Below, in pieces: positions 34,768-44,033 of a DNA stretch of 64,000 nt. This stretch comes from Hyphomicrobiales bacterium (lineage in GTDB: Bacteria > Pseudomonadota > Alphaproteobacteria > Rhizobiales > Rhizobiaceae), in assembly GCA_900469615.1 (NCBI GenBank), contig UBYA01000011.1, forward strand, positions 992,001-1,056,000, in the 5' to 3' direction. A program made the translations under genes and the position numbers. Numbering within the stretch: the stretch's first letter is position 1; each line of letters opens with the position of its first letter. Under the pieces are notes generated by a model. The model was not told where the DNA came from and made no database searches. It worked only from the letters and a program-made list of their open reading frames with translations.

Positions 34768-35159
34768 GAAAGTCCCTCTCCAGCAATTCAAAATGTCAAT
34801 AGATTACAAAATAGATAGATTTAACAATTTAAAGAGAAACGTTTTTCCAAAACCGAACGGCAAGTGGAAATTTCCATGATGTCGTCTCTCATGCCGGCAG
34901 GTGGGGCTTTGCGATGACACGGACGGTCGGCGTCGGCACCGGTGGATGGCTCCTCCGGATGAAACCGGATTGAGCGCCCATTCGCCGGGCATGTCCTTCC
35001 CGGCAATTCTCCGGCAGGCGAACAAAGAATCTCCGATGGCAGCCAAAATCGGATGATTTAATCTACTAAAAACATAGGGTTTATATTTAATAATTGCGAG
35101 CGGCGCAGGGGCATTGCCCCGTCAGACGGCGTTTCCGATGGATCGTGAGGATCGCGACG
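34768..35159. other. AT-rich divergent promoter region between two binding-protein genes
   Basis: About 390 bases with no gene. Two AT-rich stretches (34797-34840 and 35055-35095) probably hold divergent promoters. A perfect 12-base palindrome TGGAAATTTCCA lies at 34865-34876 and could be a regulator site, but no regulator gene is adjacent. Confidence 0.45.
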
Positions 35160-36203
35160 ATGAAATTTATCACACGGCTTGCCCTGTCGGCCGTTGCCCC
35201 TCTTCTTCTTACGCAGGTTGCGCTGGCGGATGGCGTGAACGGCGCGCCCGCGCCCTTCGACAAGGGCGGCGTAAAGATTGCCCTGATCAGCTATATTTCC
35301 GCCGGCGACTTCTTCCAGGCCTATCAGGCCGGCGCCGAAGCACAGGCCAAGGCGCTTGCCATCGATCTGCGCATCTTTCCGGGACGGCAGGACGCTGCCG
35401 CGCAGCGCGAGCAGATCCTCCAGGCGATCAATCTCGGCGTCTCCGCCATCGTCATCGACCATGGCCTGCCGGAATCGCTTGGCGACGTAGTCCAGCAGGC
35501 GCTCGACAAGGGCATCAAGGTCGTCGCGTTTGACGTCAATCTCAACAATCCGAAGATTCCGCAGGTCGAGCAGAGCGATCACGAGCTTGCCGACCTTGCC
35601 TTGAAGCAGGTCGTCAAGGAAAACGGCAATAGTTTCAAGGCAGGCTATGTCTATGTCGCCGGTTTCGCGCCGCTCGACCGCCGCAATGAAGTATGGGACA
35701 GCTTCAAGAAGCAGAATGCCGGGGTCGTCGAAAAGGCCCGCTTCGGCAATGTCAGCGATACGACGGCGACGTCGACGGCCGACCAGGCAAAGGCGGCGCT
35801 GACGGCCAATCCCGATATCACCGTGGTCTTCGCTCCCTATGACGAATTTGCGCGCGGCGTGAAACTTGCGGCCAACGATCTCGGCATCGCCAACAAGCTG
35901 AAGATCTATTCCGCTGACGTCTCTACAGCCGACATTCAGGAAATTACCGAGCCGGGCAGCCCTTGGGTTGCGACGGTTGCGACCAATCCGGCGGTCGTGG
36001 GCGCCGTCTCCATCCGCGCCGCCGCCTTGCAGGTGGCAGGGCAGGAGGTTCCGCACCAGATCACGGTCAAGCCGACGCTGCTGACGCAGGAAGGGCTTCG
36101 CGCCGCCGGCGTCAAGACGATCGAGGAACTGGCGCAGAAAATCCCGGCCTTCAGCACGAGCGACGCGGCGACCGCCAGCTGGATTCCGGACAAGCTTTTC
36201 TAG
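35160..36203 (+). CDS. Second ribose-type periplasmic substrate-binding protein
   Basis: A 347-residue type I binding protein with a Sec signal peptide (MKFITRLALSAVAPLLLTQVALA, cleavage near 23). The pattern KIALISYISAGDFFQAYQAGAEAQAKALAIDL is typical of sugar-type binding proteins. GTGAGGAT precedes the ATG at 35160. No permease or ATPase accompanies it on this strand, so it may share the importer encoded divergently, giving that system two receptors. It precedes an acyl-CoA-dehydrogenase-like monooxygenase gene by 72 bases. Confidence 0.85.
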   Translation: MKFITRLALSAVAPLLLTQVALADGVNGAPAPFDKGGVKIALISYISAGDFFQAYQAGAEAQAKALAIDLRIFPGRQDAAAQREQILQAINLGVSAIVIDHGLPESLGDVVQQALDKGIKVVAFDVNLNNPKIPQVEQSDHELADLALKQVVKENGNSFKAGYVYVAGFAPLDRRNEVWDSFKKQNAGVVEKARFGNVSDTTATSTADQAKAALTANPDITVVFAPYDEFARGVKLAANDLGIANKLKIYSADVSTADIQEITEPGSPWVATVATNPAVVGAVSIRAAALQVAGQEVPHQITVKPTLLTQEGLRAAGVKTIEELAQKIPAFSTSDAATASWIPDKLF

Positions 36204-36275
36204 GCAGCCGACCTCGATCCGCCGGCGGGATCGTCTGATTCCGCCGGCTTACGTCCATGAACCGGAGTTCACATC

Positions 36276-37481
36276 ATGAGCCAGTCCAACGTCGTCTTCG
36301 CAAGCAATCGGAACCCCACGCGGGACGACCTCTTTGCCAGAGCGGAAGAGATTTCCGCGGATCTTTCCAGGCACGCAGCAGAGCTTGATCGCGAAGGCCG
36401 GCCACCGCTCGGCGAAATCGTCAAGCTGAAGAATGCGGGGCTGCTGAATGCCCTGCATGCATCGCAGATCGGCGGCGGCGGCCTCGATTGGGCAGACGGC
36501 TTGCGGCTCGTGCGCATCCTCGCGCGTGGAGAAAGCTCCATCGGCCAGCTTCTCGGCTATCACTACGTCAACAGCCAATATGTCTATTGGGCTTTCGACG
36601 AAACGCGTGCGCAGGAACTGGGCGGCAAGACGGTTGCCAACAACCTTTACTGGGGTGCCGCCGTCAATCCGCGCGATCCCGGCCTTGTGCTGACGCGCCG
36701 GGGCAATGGCTATGTTCTGAACGGCCGCAAATCCTTCTCCACGGCCGCCCACGTTTCCGACTACATCAACGTCAACGCTGCGCTCGATGACAGGATCGTC
36801 GGCTTTGCCGTCCCGACAAACCGCGCTGGCTACAAGGCCAATGACGACTGGGACAATTTCGGCCAGCGTCTCTCCGACAGCGGCAGCGTCGAGTTTCACG
36901 ATTTCCCCGTGTATGAAGAGGATTTGGACAGGGCCGCGTCGACTGGCGGCGAGGCCCCGGTTCTCGCGACGTTCAACACGCCTCTCATTCAGCTGGTCTT
37001 CGTGAACTTCTATCTCGGCACGGCCGAAGGCGCATTGCGCGAGGCTCTCGATTATGTCCGCACCACGACGCGGCCCTGGGTGACTTCAGGCGTGGAGCGT
37101 GCATCGGACGATCCGTATATTCTGGAACGCGCCGGCGAATTCACCGCCGCTCTGAAGGCGTCGGCTGCGCTGGCCGACAGCGCTGCGGTGGCGGTCCAGG
37201 AAGCCCTTGCCAGGGGACACAAGGCGACGGCGCGCGAGCGCGGCGCGGCGGCGGCCGAAGCCTATGCGGCGAAGGTGAATGCCACGCACGTATCGCTTGA
37301 CATTACCTCACGCGTCTTCGAACTGACCGGTGCGCGCTCGACGGCGGAAAAGTATCGCTTCGATCGCTTCTGGCGCAATGTGCGGACCCATACCTTGCAC
37401 GATCCGGTCTTCTACAAGGCCAAGGAAGTCGGTGAGTTCGTTCTGAACGGCCGAATTCCCGAGGTCAGTCTCTATAGCTGA
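36276..37481 (+). CDS. Acyl-CoA dehydrogenase-like flavin monooxygenase (DszC/SfnB-type)
   Basis: A 401-residue protein with the three-domain acyl-CoA dehydrogenase fold. The N-terminal helical part (EIVKLKNAGLLNALHASQIGGGGLDWADGLRLVRILARGESSIGQLLGYH), the middle beta part and the C-terminal DITSRVFELTGARSTAEKYRFDRFWRNVRTHTLHDP block match the DszC/SfnB group, which uses reduced flavin to oxygenate organosulfur compounds rather than to dehydrogenate acyl-CoA. The NVRTHTLHDP ending is shared with the gene at 37552-38769. A strong convergent terminator follows. Confidence 0.82.
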   Translation: MSQSNVVFASNRNPTRDDLFARAEEISADLSRHAAELDREGRPPLGEIVKLKNAGLLNALHASQIGGGGLDWADGLRLVRILARGESSIGQLLGYHYVNSQYVYWAFDETRAQELGGKTVANNLYWGAAVNPRDPGLVLTRRGNGYVLNGRKSFSTAAHVSDYINVNAALDDRIVGFAVPTNRAGYKANDDWDNFGQRLSDSGSVEFHDFPVYEEDLDRAASTGGEAPVLATFNTPLIQLVFVNFYLGTAEGALREALDYVRTTTRPWVTSGVERASDDPYILERAGEFTAALKASAALADSAAVAVQEALARGHKATARERGAAAAEAYAAKVNATHVSLDITSRVFELTGARSTAEKYRFDRFWRNVRTHTLHDPVFYKAKEVGEFVLNGRIPEVSLYS

Positions 37482-37502
37482 GCTGATATCGCCGGACATG
37501 CC

Positions 37503-37537
37503 AAAGCCCCGTTGCCGCAGGCCGGCAACGGGGCTTT
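37503..37537. terminator. Bidirectional terminator between the two DszC/SfnB-like genes
   Basis: AAAGCCCCGTTGCCG (37503-37517) pairs perfectly with CGGCAACGGGGCTTT (37523-37537), a 15-base stem with a 5-base loop. The A-run before and T-run within the arms suit termination in both directions between convergent genes. Confidence 0.85.
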
Positions 37538-37551
37538 CGTTTGAGCCTTGG

Positions 37552-38769
37552 TCAGAGTGCGCCGTTCTTCGGCGGAAGGATGTCGTTGAGGTAGTAATTG
37601 CCGACGACGTGATATTTCCAGCGAACCGGATCATGCAGCGTATGCGTGCGGGCATTGCGCCAGTGTCGGTCGAGATTGAGGTCGAGCTTGACCGATGCCG
37701 TGCCGGCAAGCTCGAACAGCGTGTTCGTCGCCTCTATGGCGATTTCCGTCGTCAGCACTTTGGCAGCTGCTACGGCGAGCGTCGCCTCGACCACTCTCTT
37801 TTCGGTAGTCTCGACCTGCGCGGCATCGACCTTGCGGCCGGCGCGCTCGATGGTCGCGGTTGCGGCTTCCAGCCGGATGGCGATCTGGCCGACCTTGGCG
37901 ATGGTCAGCGGATCGTCGCTGGCGCGTTCTACGCCGCTATCCGTCCAGGGACGCGATCTGGTCTTCACGAAATCAAGCGTTTCGGCAAAGGCGGCTCGGG
38001 CGATGCCGAGATCGATGCCGGCATGGATGATCTGGCCGACCGAGCCGATGGTCGTCGGCCGCTCGAAGCCCCTGTGATGGAGGACGACATGGTCGGCATT
38101 CACATAGACATTGTTGAGGACCGTGGTGCCGCTGCCGGTCGTGCGCTGCCCGAAGCCGTCCCAATCGTCGATGATTTCGATGCCTTCGGTGCCCTTGGGA
38201 ACGAAGGCCATGACCAGCTTCTCGCTCTCGTCCAGCGCGAAGACCGTCACCCAATCGGCAAAGAGAACGCCGGTCGAATAGAACTTGCGACCATTGAGGC
38301 GATAGCCGGGGCCATCGCGGGTAATACGGGTATTGTAGTGCCCGACCGTCTTCGTGCCGCGCTCGGACAGCGCATTGCCGAAGCGATCTCCGGCCAATGC
38401 GCGGCCGAAGAAATACCGCTTCTGATCGTCCGAGCCATCGACGCGCAAAGCTTCGAGAATGTAGAAATGGTTCTGCGGTATCTGCCCGATCGAGGCGTCG
38501 GCCTGCGCCAGGATCGCGGTGATCTCCGCCAGTGTCGCATTCGAGACATCGAGGCCGCCATATTCCTCGGGAACGGTAATCGCGAGCAGTCCGGATTGCG
38601 CCAGCGCATCCATCTCGGCAAACGGAAGCAACCTTTCACTATCGCGCTCGGATGCGGTGGCGGCAAAGCGTGCCGCAAGCTCTTGAGCGACGGCCAGTGC
38701 CTGTTGCTCGGTCTCCAGCACGGCAGCCTCGGGATGCTTGGCGTTGATGTGGTGCAATTGCGCGTTCAT
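37552..38769 (-). CDS. SfnB-family sulfur acquisition oxidoreductase
   Basis: A 405-residue acyl-CoA-dehydrogenase-fold protein. The blocks LLAITVPEEYGGLDVSNATL, ADASIGQIPQNHFYILEALR and LDRHWRNARTHTLHDPVRWKYHVVGNYYLND match the SfnB/DszC subgroup linked to growth on organic sulfur. The ATG at 38769 follows GGAG by eight bases. It is convergent with a paralogue (36276-37481); both sit beside a luciferase-like monooxygenase and a dedicated importer. The exact substrate is unknown. Confidence 0.85.
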   Translation of the reverse strand: MNAQLHHINAKHPEAAVLETEQQALAVAQELAARFAATASERDSERLLPFAEMDALAQSGLLAITVPEEYGGLDVSNATLAEITAILAQADASIGQIPQNHFYILEALRVDGSDDQKRYFFGRALAGDRFGNALSERGTKTVGHYNTRITRDGPGYRLNGRKFYSTGVLFADWVTVFALDESEKLVMAFVPKGTEGIEIIDDWDGFGQRTTGSGTTVLNNVYVNADHVVLHHRGFERPTTIGSVGQIIHAGIDLGIARAAFAETLDFVKTRSRPWTDSGVERASDDPLTIAKVGQIAIRLEAATATIERAGRKVDAAQVETTEKRVVEATLAVAAAKVLTTEIAIEATNTLFELAGTASVKLDLNLDRHWRNARTHTLHDPVRWKYHVVGNYYLNDILPPKNGAL

Positions 38770-38958
38770 AAGGCAGGCTCCGATTTCATTCGGCGCCACG
38801 ATGCCGCATTCAAAGCGGGGGTTCGAGAAAAGGCATTTCGTTTTTACCCATGCCGCCGCTGCTACATTCCTTTCTCTATAGAATTAATAGTCAATTGCTG
38901 CCTGACGCTGTGCCGACGCCGCCAATGATCGATGTGCAAGTCTTCCGATAGCCCAAGC

Positions 38959-40257
38959 TTATTGGTGGCCGGTTCGCCAGTCCTGAAAGCGCGCATGTGC
39001 CAGGGCAAGCGATGCGACGAGAGGGGTGAACGCGTGAAAGGGCAGCGGACGGCTGGATTGAAGTGGGATGGGCTGGGATTGCGCCGCTTCGCCGAGCGCC
39101 AGTCTTGCAAGGGTCCGGCCGAGCTGCGCCGTCATGGCGATGCCCCGGCCATTACAGCCGATGCCCCCGAAAAACCCGTCGCCGAAGCGGTAGAGGCGCG
39201 GCAGGAAATCCGGCGTCATGATGGCGGTCCCGGTCCAGACGATCTCTATGCCCGGATGGTGCGGCAGGCGGAGTTCGGACGTGAGCCGGTCGACGACGGC
39301 TTGACCGACGCGCTCGAACGCGCCGATCGGATTGATCGCCATGCCGCCGCTGATCAGCCTGTTGTCCCGATCGAGCCGGTAGGTGAAAAGATTGGAGCGC
39401 GTGTCGCCGACGGGGCGCCGGTTCGGGGCGATGCGCGCCACGGTCTCCGCGTCGATCGGCCTTGTCGCCACCTGATATACCTTCAGCGGCACGCCGGTTC
39501 TTCCCATGCGTGAGGCTACGCCGTCGGTAAAGGCATTGGTGGCGAGGATAACGGCGTCCGTCTCGATTTCATGACCTGCGAACGCAACGCGCCAGCCGCC
39601 GCTGTTTCGTTCCACGCGCTCGACCCTGGCGTTCTCGCGGATCACGCCGCCGCGCCGCATTACCGCGCGCGCAAGCCCGTAGAGATAATCCAGCGGATGG
39701 ATGGTGCCGCCGGAATGATCGATCAATCCGCCGGAATAGATCTCCATTCCGGTTTCGTCCCGGATGGCCCGGGCGTCGAGAAATTCGACGGGCCGGCCGA
39801 TCTCCGTCCAATCCTTTGCCCGTTGACGCAGAATCTGCGCCATGTCGTCGCCATAGGCCGGCTGCAGCCAGCCGGTCTGTGCGGCATCGCAGGAAATATG
39901 CTCCTCCGCGATCGTCGCGAAGACCTGATCCGCGCCCGCGCCAACGAGCGACAACAGGGCATCAGCCTTGGCGCGCGGCAGTTTCTGACGCACGGTGGCG
40001 GGATCGGCCTTGGCGAAGTTCGGAACGACGAAGCCGGCATTCATGCCGCTCGCTCCGGCGCCGAGTTGCCCGCTCTCGAGCACGATGACCGAGCGGCCGG
40101 CGCGGGCAAGATGAAGGGCTGCGGTCAGGCCGGTGAAGCCGCCGCCGATGACGACGGTGTCGCAGCGGGAAGGCAGGCTGCCGGAAAGCTCGGGCACGCG
40201 GCCGGCCGTCAGCGTCCACAGGGTCGGATTGGCGGGGCGAGCAACGTGGCTGGGCAT
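38959..40257 (-). CDS. FAD-dependent amine/amino acid oxidoreductase (DAO family)
   Basis: A 432-residue D-amino-acid-oxidase-fold flavoprotein. The FAD-binding motif VVIGGGFTGLTAALHLARAG is at about 35-54, and the C-terminal FAD contact is FGGIGCNGRGIAMT. It resembles gamma-glutamylputrescine oxidase-like enzymes that deaminate amines or N-substituted amino acids. It is the last gene of the minus-strand unit led by a GntR regulator and lies 135 bases behind the binding-protein gene. Substrate unknown; an amine or imino acid brought in by the neighbouring importer is likely. Confidence 0.82.
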   Translation of the reverse strand: MPSHVARPANPTLWTLTAGRVPELSGSLPSRCDTVVIGGGFTGLTAALHLARAGRSVIVLESGQLGAGASGMNAGFVVPNFAKADPATVRQKLPRAKADALLSLVGAGADQVFATIAEEHISCDAAQTGWLQPAYGDDMAQILRQRAKDWTEIGRPVEFLDARAIRDETGMEIYSGGLIDHSGGTIHPLDYLYGLARAVMRRGGVIRENARVERVERNSGGWRVAFAGHEIETDAVILATNAFTDGVASRMGRTGVPLKVYQVATRPIDAETVARIAPNRRPVGDTRSNLFTYRLDRDNRLISGGMAINPIGAFERVGQAVVDRLTSELRLPHHPGIEIVWTGTAIMTPDFLPRLYRFGDGFFGGIGCNGRGIAMTAQLGRTLARLALGEAAQSQPIPLQSSRPLPFHAFTPLVASLALAHARFQDWRTGHQ

Positions 40258-40392
40258 CAGCGGACGATCTTTCAATGACTATGGCAGATGGCTGTCACGC
40301 TGGGTCAGCCGCTGAAGGGATTGCGCCAGGATGTTTTGTCGCGAGGCGCACCGATTGGCCCGCCTCGCGCTTCCGCAGAATGGATTGGCGGC

Positions 40393-41649
40393 CTACTTGA
40401 TCTTCTCCTTGAGGGCCGCGACGTCTTCCATCGACAACTCGCCATCGGTGGCAACCTTGCCGTCGGCGATTTTCCAAAGACGGAAGGGGCCGGTGATGTC
40501 GCCATATTGATCGAAGGTGACGGGGCCGATGACGCCCTCGTAGCGGATCGGCTTGCCTTCCTTGATCAGGCCGAGCGCCTTTGCGAACTCTTCCTTGCCG
40601 GCATAGATCGGCGTGCCCTTCGGGTCGACCACCTTGAAGATGTCATCCTTCAGCTTCGATGTGTCGTCGCCGGCGATCGCAAGCGCAAGGCCGACGATCG
40701 CACCGGCATCATAGGCGCGGTCCGCGGCCGGATTGGAAGGCTCGATGCCCGAGAAATCCTTGTAGTTCTTGTTGAAGTAGTCGGTCGACGGCGTCGGCGT
40801 CGTGCCCGACGAGGTGCCGTAGGCCTCCTTGAGGTAGTCGGCTCCGACGGAGTCGATGAAGTCCGGGCTGTTCATGCCGTCATTGAGCAGGAATTTTTGC
40901 GGGCCGCCCTGCGAGATCCAGGTGCGGGCGATCGTCGCGCCATCGACCGGCGTGCTGACGAGATAGAGGCCATCGGGATTGCCGGCCATGCCGGCGGTGA
41001 CTTCCGAGGCGTAGCTCGACTGCTTCTCATTATAAGGCGTCGTCGAGACGATCGTGCCGCCGAGCGCCTTGTATGCCTTTGAGAATTCGGCGACCATGTT
41101 CACGCCGAAATCGTTGTTGACATGGATGATCGCGAGCTTCTTGAAGCCCTTGTCGATCGCATATTTGGCGGCGGCAATGCCCTGCAGCGAATCCGAGGTA
41201 ATGGTGCGGAAGAAGATGCCGTTGGTCTTGCCGTCGCGACCGAGTTCGGTCAGCGTCGGCGAAGAGGCGGCAGGCGAGACCTGCACGATCTTGGCCGGTG
41301 CGGTGACCGAGGTCAGGATCGGGATCGTCACCGAGGAAATGATGCCGCCGATGATGGCGGGAACTTTCTTGACCTGCACGAGCTGGGTGGCGGCGTCGAC
41401 GGCGACATTGCCCTGGCTTTGGCTGTCGCGCGTATCCGTCACCAGATCGCAGCCATGGGCTCCGCCGGCGGCATTGATATCCCGGAAGGCCATCTCGACG
41501 GACTTTGCGCCCGCCTGACCGTATTCGCCGGCAGGGCCGGTCAGCTCCATCACGAGGCCGACCGTCACCTTGCAGTCGGCGGCATTGGCGGCGCCGGCTG
41601 CGGCCAGAAGTGCCAGAGCCGTCGTGATTTGAAATATCGTCTTCTTCAT
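40393..41649 (-). CDS. Branched-chain-type ABC transporter substrate-binding protein (LivJ/K-like)
   Basis: A 418-residue type I periplasmic binding protein with a Sec signal peptide (MKKTIFQITTALALLAAAGAANA). The mature part shows VTVGLVMELTGPAGEYGQAGAKSVEMAF and the ligand-loop ASSPTLTELG, typical of the LivJ/amide-binding group. AAGGGG precedes the ATG at 41649. It should serve the livGFHM genes encoded divergently 3.2 kb away. Members of this group bind many ligands besides branched-chain amino acids. Confidence 0.88.
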   Translation of the reverse strand: MKKTIFQITTALALLAAAGAANAADCKVTVGLVMELTGPAGEYGQAGAKSVEMAFRDINAAGGAHGCDLVTDTRDSQSQGNVAVDAATQLVQVKKVPAIIGGIISSVTIPILTSVTAPAKIVQVSPAASSPTLTELGRDGKTNGIFFRTITSDSLQGIAAAKYAIDKGFKKLAIIHVNNDFGVNMVAEFSKAYKALGGTIVSTTPYNEKQSSYASEVTAGMAGNPDGLYLVSTPVDGATIARTWISQGGPQKFLLNDGMNSPDFIDSVGADYLKEAYGTSSGTTPTPSTDYFNKNYKDFSGIEPSNPAADRAYDAGAIVGLALAIAGDDTSKLKDDIFKVVDPKGTPIYAGKEEFAKALGLIKEGKPIRYEGVIGPVTFDQYGDITGPFRLWKIADGKVATDGELSMEDVAALKEKIK

Positions 41650-41703
41650 CTTTGTTCCCCTTGTTCGGTCAACGATCTTCATGTCTGGTTTTTCAGGAAC
41701 CTG

Positions 41704-42132
41704 TCAGTTGTCCGGCATCTGCAGCCAGGTTTCATGCAGATGCTGCCATTCGACGCCGTTCGGCGCCGATGAACTTGCGGTGAAAAGCGCGCTCGCCTGT
41801 CGCCGGCTGTATTTGCCCGCGCGCGACTGGGCTTCGACATAGGTGAGCATGACGATGCCGTCGGTCTCGAAGCTTGCGCGGATATCCGAAATCTCGATGT
41901 TGAAATCGCCGCGAAAGCTCGCCCGGTTAGCCCGGATCAGCTCGATGGTTTCAGCCCGGTCGAAGATGCGGCCGGTCGGCGGGATCATGTGGAACGCCTG
42001 GCCGAAAGTGTGCTCGCAGCGGTTGAAATCCGTTTTGTCGGCAGTTGCCGTATCGTACCAATCTTCGAAGAAACGATGGAGATCAATCACTTCGGCACTG
42101 GCCTTCCGGAAGAGGGGCGATTGCTGGCTCAT
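41704..42132 (-). CDS. SnoaL/NTF2-like protein
   Basis: A 142-residue small alpha+beta protein with a pattern like SnoaL/DUF4440 folds (FFEDWYDTATADKTDFNRCEHTFGQAFHMIPPTG, ending WQHLHETWLQMP). The fold hosts enzymes and binding proteins, so no reaction can be assigned. It overlaps the aldo/keto reductase stop by four bases and is part of the GntR-led operon. Confidence 0.6.
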   Translation of the reverse strand: MSQQSPLFRKASAEVIDLHRFFEDWYDTATADKTDFNRCEHTFGQAFHMIPPTGRIFDRAETIELIRANRASFRGDFNIEISDIRASFETDGIVMLTYVEAQSRAGKYSRRQASALFTASSSAPNGVEWQHLHETWLQMPDN

Positions 42133-43184
42133 ACCTTCCCCGCATTGAGGTTGTAGTGCATGATCGAGCCGTGCCTGCCGGTGCGATCGCGCTCCAGCGT
42201 ATAGACGTCGCCTTCAAGCCCCGGGCTTTGGCCGATAATATCGGCGATCTGCCGGCGGTCCTCGTCCGAGAGCGCAATATCCATGATCTTTGCATTGGCG
42301 AGCGCATGCGCCTGATTGCGGGCGCCGACGATGACGGCGGCGACCTGCGGCTGCTCCAGCACCCAGGCACTGGCGATTGTCGCGATGTCGACGCCATGGC
42401 GCTCGCCGATGGCCTTCAAGGTGCGAAGCAGCGACTGGAACAGCTCCCAGCCGCCGAAATCGTCGATGATCAGCTTGTATTTGACGAGAGAGCGGTTCTC
42501 GAGCGGCATCTCGGGTTCGGGCTGTCCAAGCCATCTGTCGCTCAGGAAGCCACCGGCCACCGAGCCGTAGCAGAGGAATTTCACGTCGTTCCTGGCCGCC
42601 AGTTGCGCGAGCCCATGCGTCGGGCGCTGGTCGAGAACCGAATATTGCAGCTGCTGGCTGACCAGGGGAATGCCGGCGGCAAGGATTTCGGCGATATGCG
42701 GCGTGTCGAAATTCGTCGTGCCGACATTGCGCACCTTGCCTTCACGGCGCATCTCGTCGAGCCAGCCGAGCGCATCGAGATAGCCCGAAAGCGAATAGTC
42801 CCACCAGTGAAACTGCACCAGATCGAGTTGCTCGGTCTTGAGCTTGCGCAGCGATTTGTCGACGATTCCACGAATGTAGTCGCGGTTGATCGTTGCCAGC
42901 TTCTCCAGATCGGGCACGAGTTTCGTATGCACCTTCATCGCGCCCGCGGCCTCGGTGCCGCGCTCGTTGCGGAGCTTCTCGCGCGCCTCGCCGATCAGTT
43001 CCTCGACGCCTGTGTAGATATCGGCGCAGTCATAGGTTCGGATACCCACATCGAAGGCGGCGATCAGGTCGGTCACGGCTTGGGCGCGATCGATGGCGCC
43101 ATGTCCTCCGGCAAGCTGCCAGCCACCGCGGATGACGCGGGAAATCTTGTATCCGGGGCTGAGCTCAAAAGTCTTGGCGGTCAT
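42129..43184 (-). CDS. Aldo/keto reductase
   Basis: A 351-residue NADPH-dependent (beta/alpha)8-barrel oxidoreductase. The catalytic tetrad can be placed: Asp and Tyr in TYDCADIYTGVE, Lys in KVHTKLVP and His in QFHWWD. The nucleotide-binding end AAVIVGARNQAHALANA is present. The ATG at 43184 is preferred because AGGAG lies about ten bases upstream; the ATG at 43193 is too close to that site. An open frame further upstream overlaps the TIGR04076 gene and is not used. Confidence 0.85.
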   Translation of the reverse strand: MTAKTFELSPGYKISRVIRGGWQLAGGHGAIDRAQAVTDLIAAFDVGIRTYDCADIYTGVEELIGEAREKLRNERGTEAAGAMKVHTKLVPDLEKLATINRDYIRGIVDKSLRKLKTEQLDLVQFHWWDYSLSGYLDALGWLDEMRREGKVRNVGTTNFDTPHIAEILAAGIPLVSQQLQYSVLDQRPTHGLAQLAARNDVKFLCYGSVAGGFLSDRWLGQPEPEMPLENRSLVKYKLIIDDFGGWELFQSLLRTLKAIGERHGVDIATIASAWVLEQPQVAAVIVGARNQAHALANAKIMDIALSDEDRRQIADIIGQSPGLEGDVYTLERDRTGRHGSIMHYNLNAGKV

Positions 43185-43189
43185 GCGGT

Positions 43190-43543
43190 TCATTCTCCTT
43201 CGGGCAACGGCACGGCCGTCGTTTCGGCGTGGCTGAACCGCCGCTTGGCCGTCCTGACGATCCGCAGGCGGCTCGCGCAGTTGGGGTCCGGGCAGGCGAT
43301 TTCCGCGTCCGAGGTCATCCAGTCGTTCTTGTGGGTTGGCCGCTGTTTGGCCGCAAGCAGCGGCAGGACGGCCGATATGGAATAGATCGAAAAGCCCTGG
43401 CCAGACGGCAACGACAGCATTTCGCCCTTGAGTTCGAAATAGTCTCCCGGCTTGGCGCCGCAATAGATCGGCTTGCCCTCGGGAATGACGGCCTCGACCC
43501 TGAGGTCGAAGAGTTCGAAACTGTCGTCGTTTGCCGCCGCCAT
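43190..43543 (-). CDS. TIGR04076-family protein
   Basis: A 117-residue protein that matches the TIGR04076 pattern: LFDLRVEAVIPEGKPIYCGAKPGDYFEL, GQGFSIYSISAVLPLLAAKQRP and the end motif DAEIACPDPNC. The conserved Cys residues may bind metal. Function is unknown. It starts one base after the DUF3830 gene and ends five bases before the aldo/keto reductase start, so it is deeply embedded in the operon. Confidence 0.75.
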   Translation of the reverse strand: MAAANDDSFELFDLRVEAVIPEGKPIYCGAKPGDYFELKGEMLSLPSGQGFSIYSISAVLPLLAAKQRPTHKNDWMTSDAEIACPDPNCASRLRIVRTAKRRFSHAETTAVPLPEGE

Positions 43544-43544
43544 C

Positions 43545-44033
43545 TCAGATCTCCGCGCGTTCGAACGTGACGTCGCAGGCACCGTTGCGGCGGATAATGC
43601 CGCAGGCTGAAGCGAAGTGCTCGCGTTCGTCGGGGCGAACCTGTGCGACGACGCTGCCGGCAAGCCAGCCGATCGGGAAGAGCAGGCGCGCGCCCGCTCC
43701 GTAGAACAGGCCGATATCGAAGATCGCATCCGGATTGCCGCCCCACACGCGCGGCGGCACATAGCTCAGCACGATATCGCCGGGTTGCGGCGTCAGCGTC
43801 GCATTCTCGGCCGGCAGCGCGACGGCATAGGAGGCGTCTTTCAGGTGGGCGGGCGGGATCGGGCAGGAGATTTCCGGGCCGGTCCACATGGCATGGATGC
43901 CGCCGACCACGCGCGGCTCGCTCAGATAGGTCCAGAAAAAGGTGGCGTTATCGGGCGCCTTGGCCTCCAGCAGCGGCGCAAGGACGCTGAGGCCGGAGCG
44001 TGGTTCGGAGATTTTGATAGCGCGTTGGCTCAT
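43545..44033 (-). CDS. DUF3830-family protein (cyclophilin-like fold)
   Basis: A 162-residue protein with the DUF3830 layout: LSVLAPLLEAKAPDNATFFWTYL, then AMWTGPEISCPIPP, PQPGDIVLSYVP and a late FPIGWLAGSVVAQV. The family is thought to have a cyclophilin-like fold; its role is unknown. It overlaps the GntR regulator by four bases (44030-44033) and precedes TIGR04076 directly, so the two unknown-function families are likely to work together. Confidence 0.7.
   Translation of the reverse strand: MSQRAIKISEPRSGLSVLAPLLEAKAPDNATFFWTYLSEPRVVGGIHAMWTGPEISCPIPPAHLKDASYAVALPAENATLTPQPGDIVLSYVPPRVWGGNPDAIFDIGLFYGAGARLLFPIGWLAGSVVAQVRPDEREHFASACGIIRRNGACDVTFERAEI

Noticed and set aside
43185..43463. 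Upstream extension of the aldo/keto reductase
   Set aside because: It overlaps the TIGR04076 gene, and the ATG at 43184 has a good ribosome site and family-like N-terminus.
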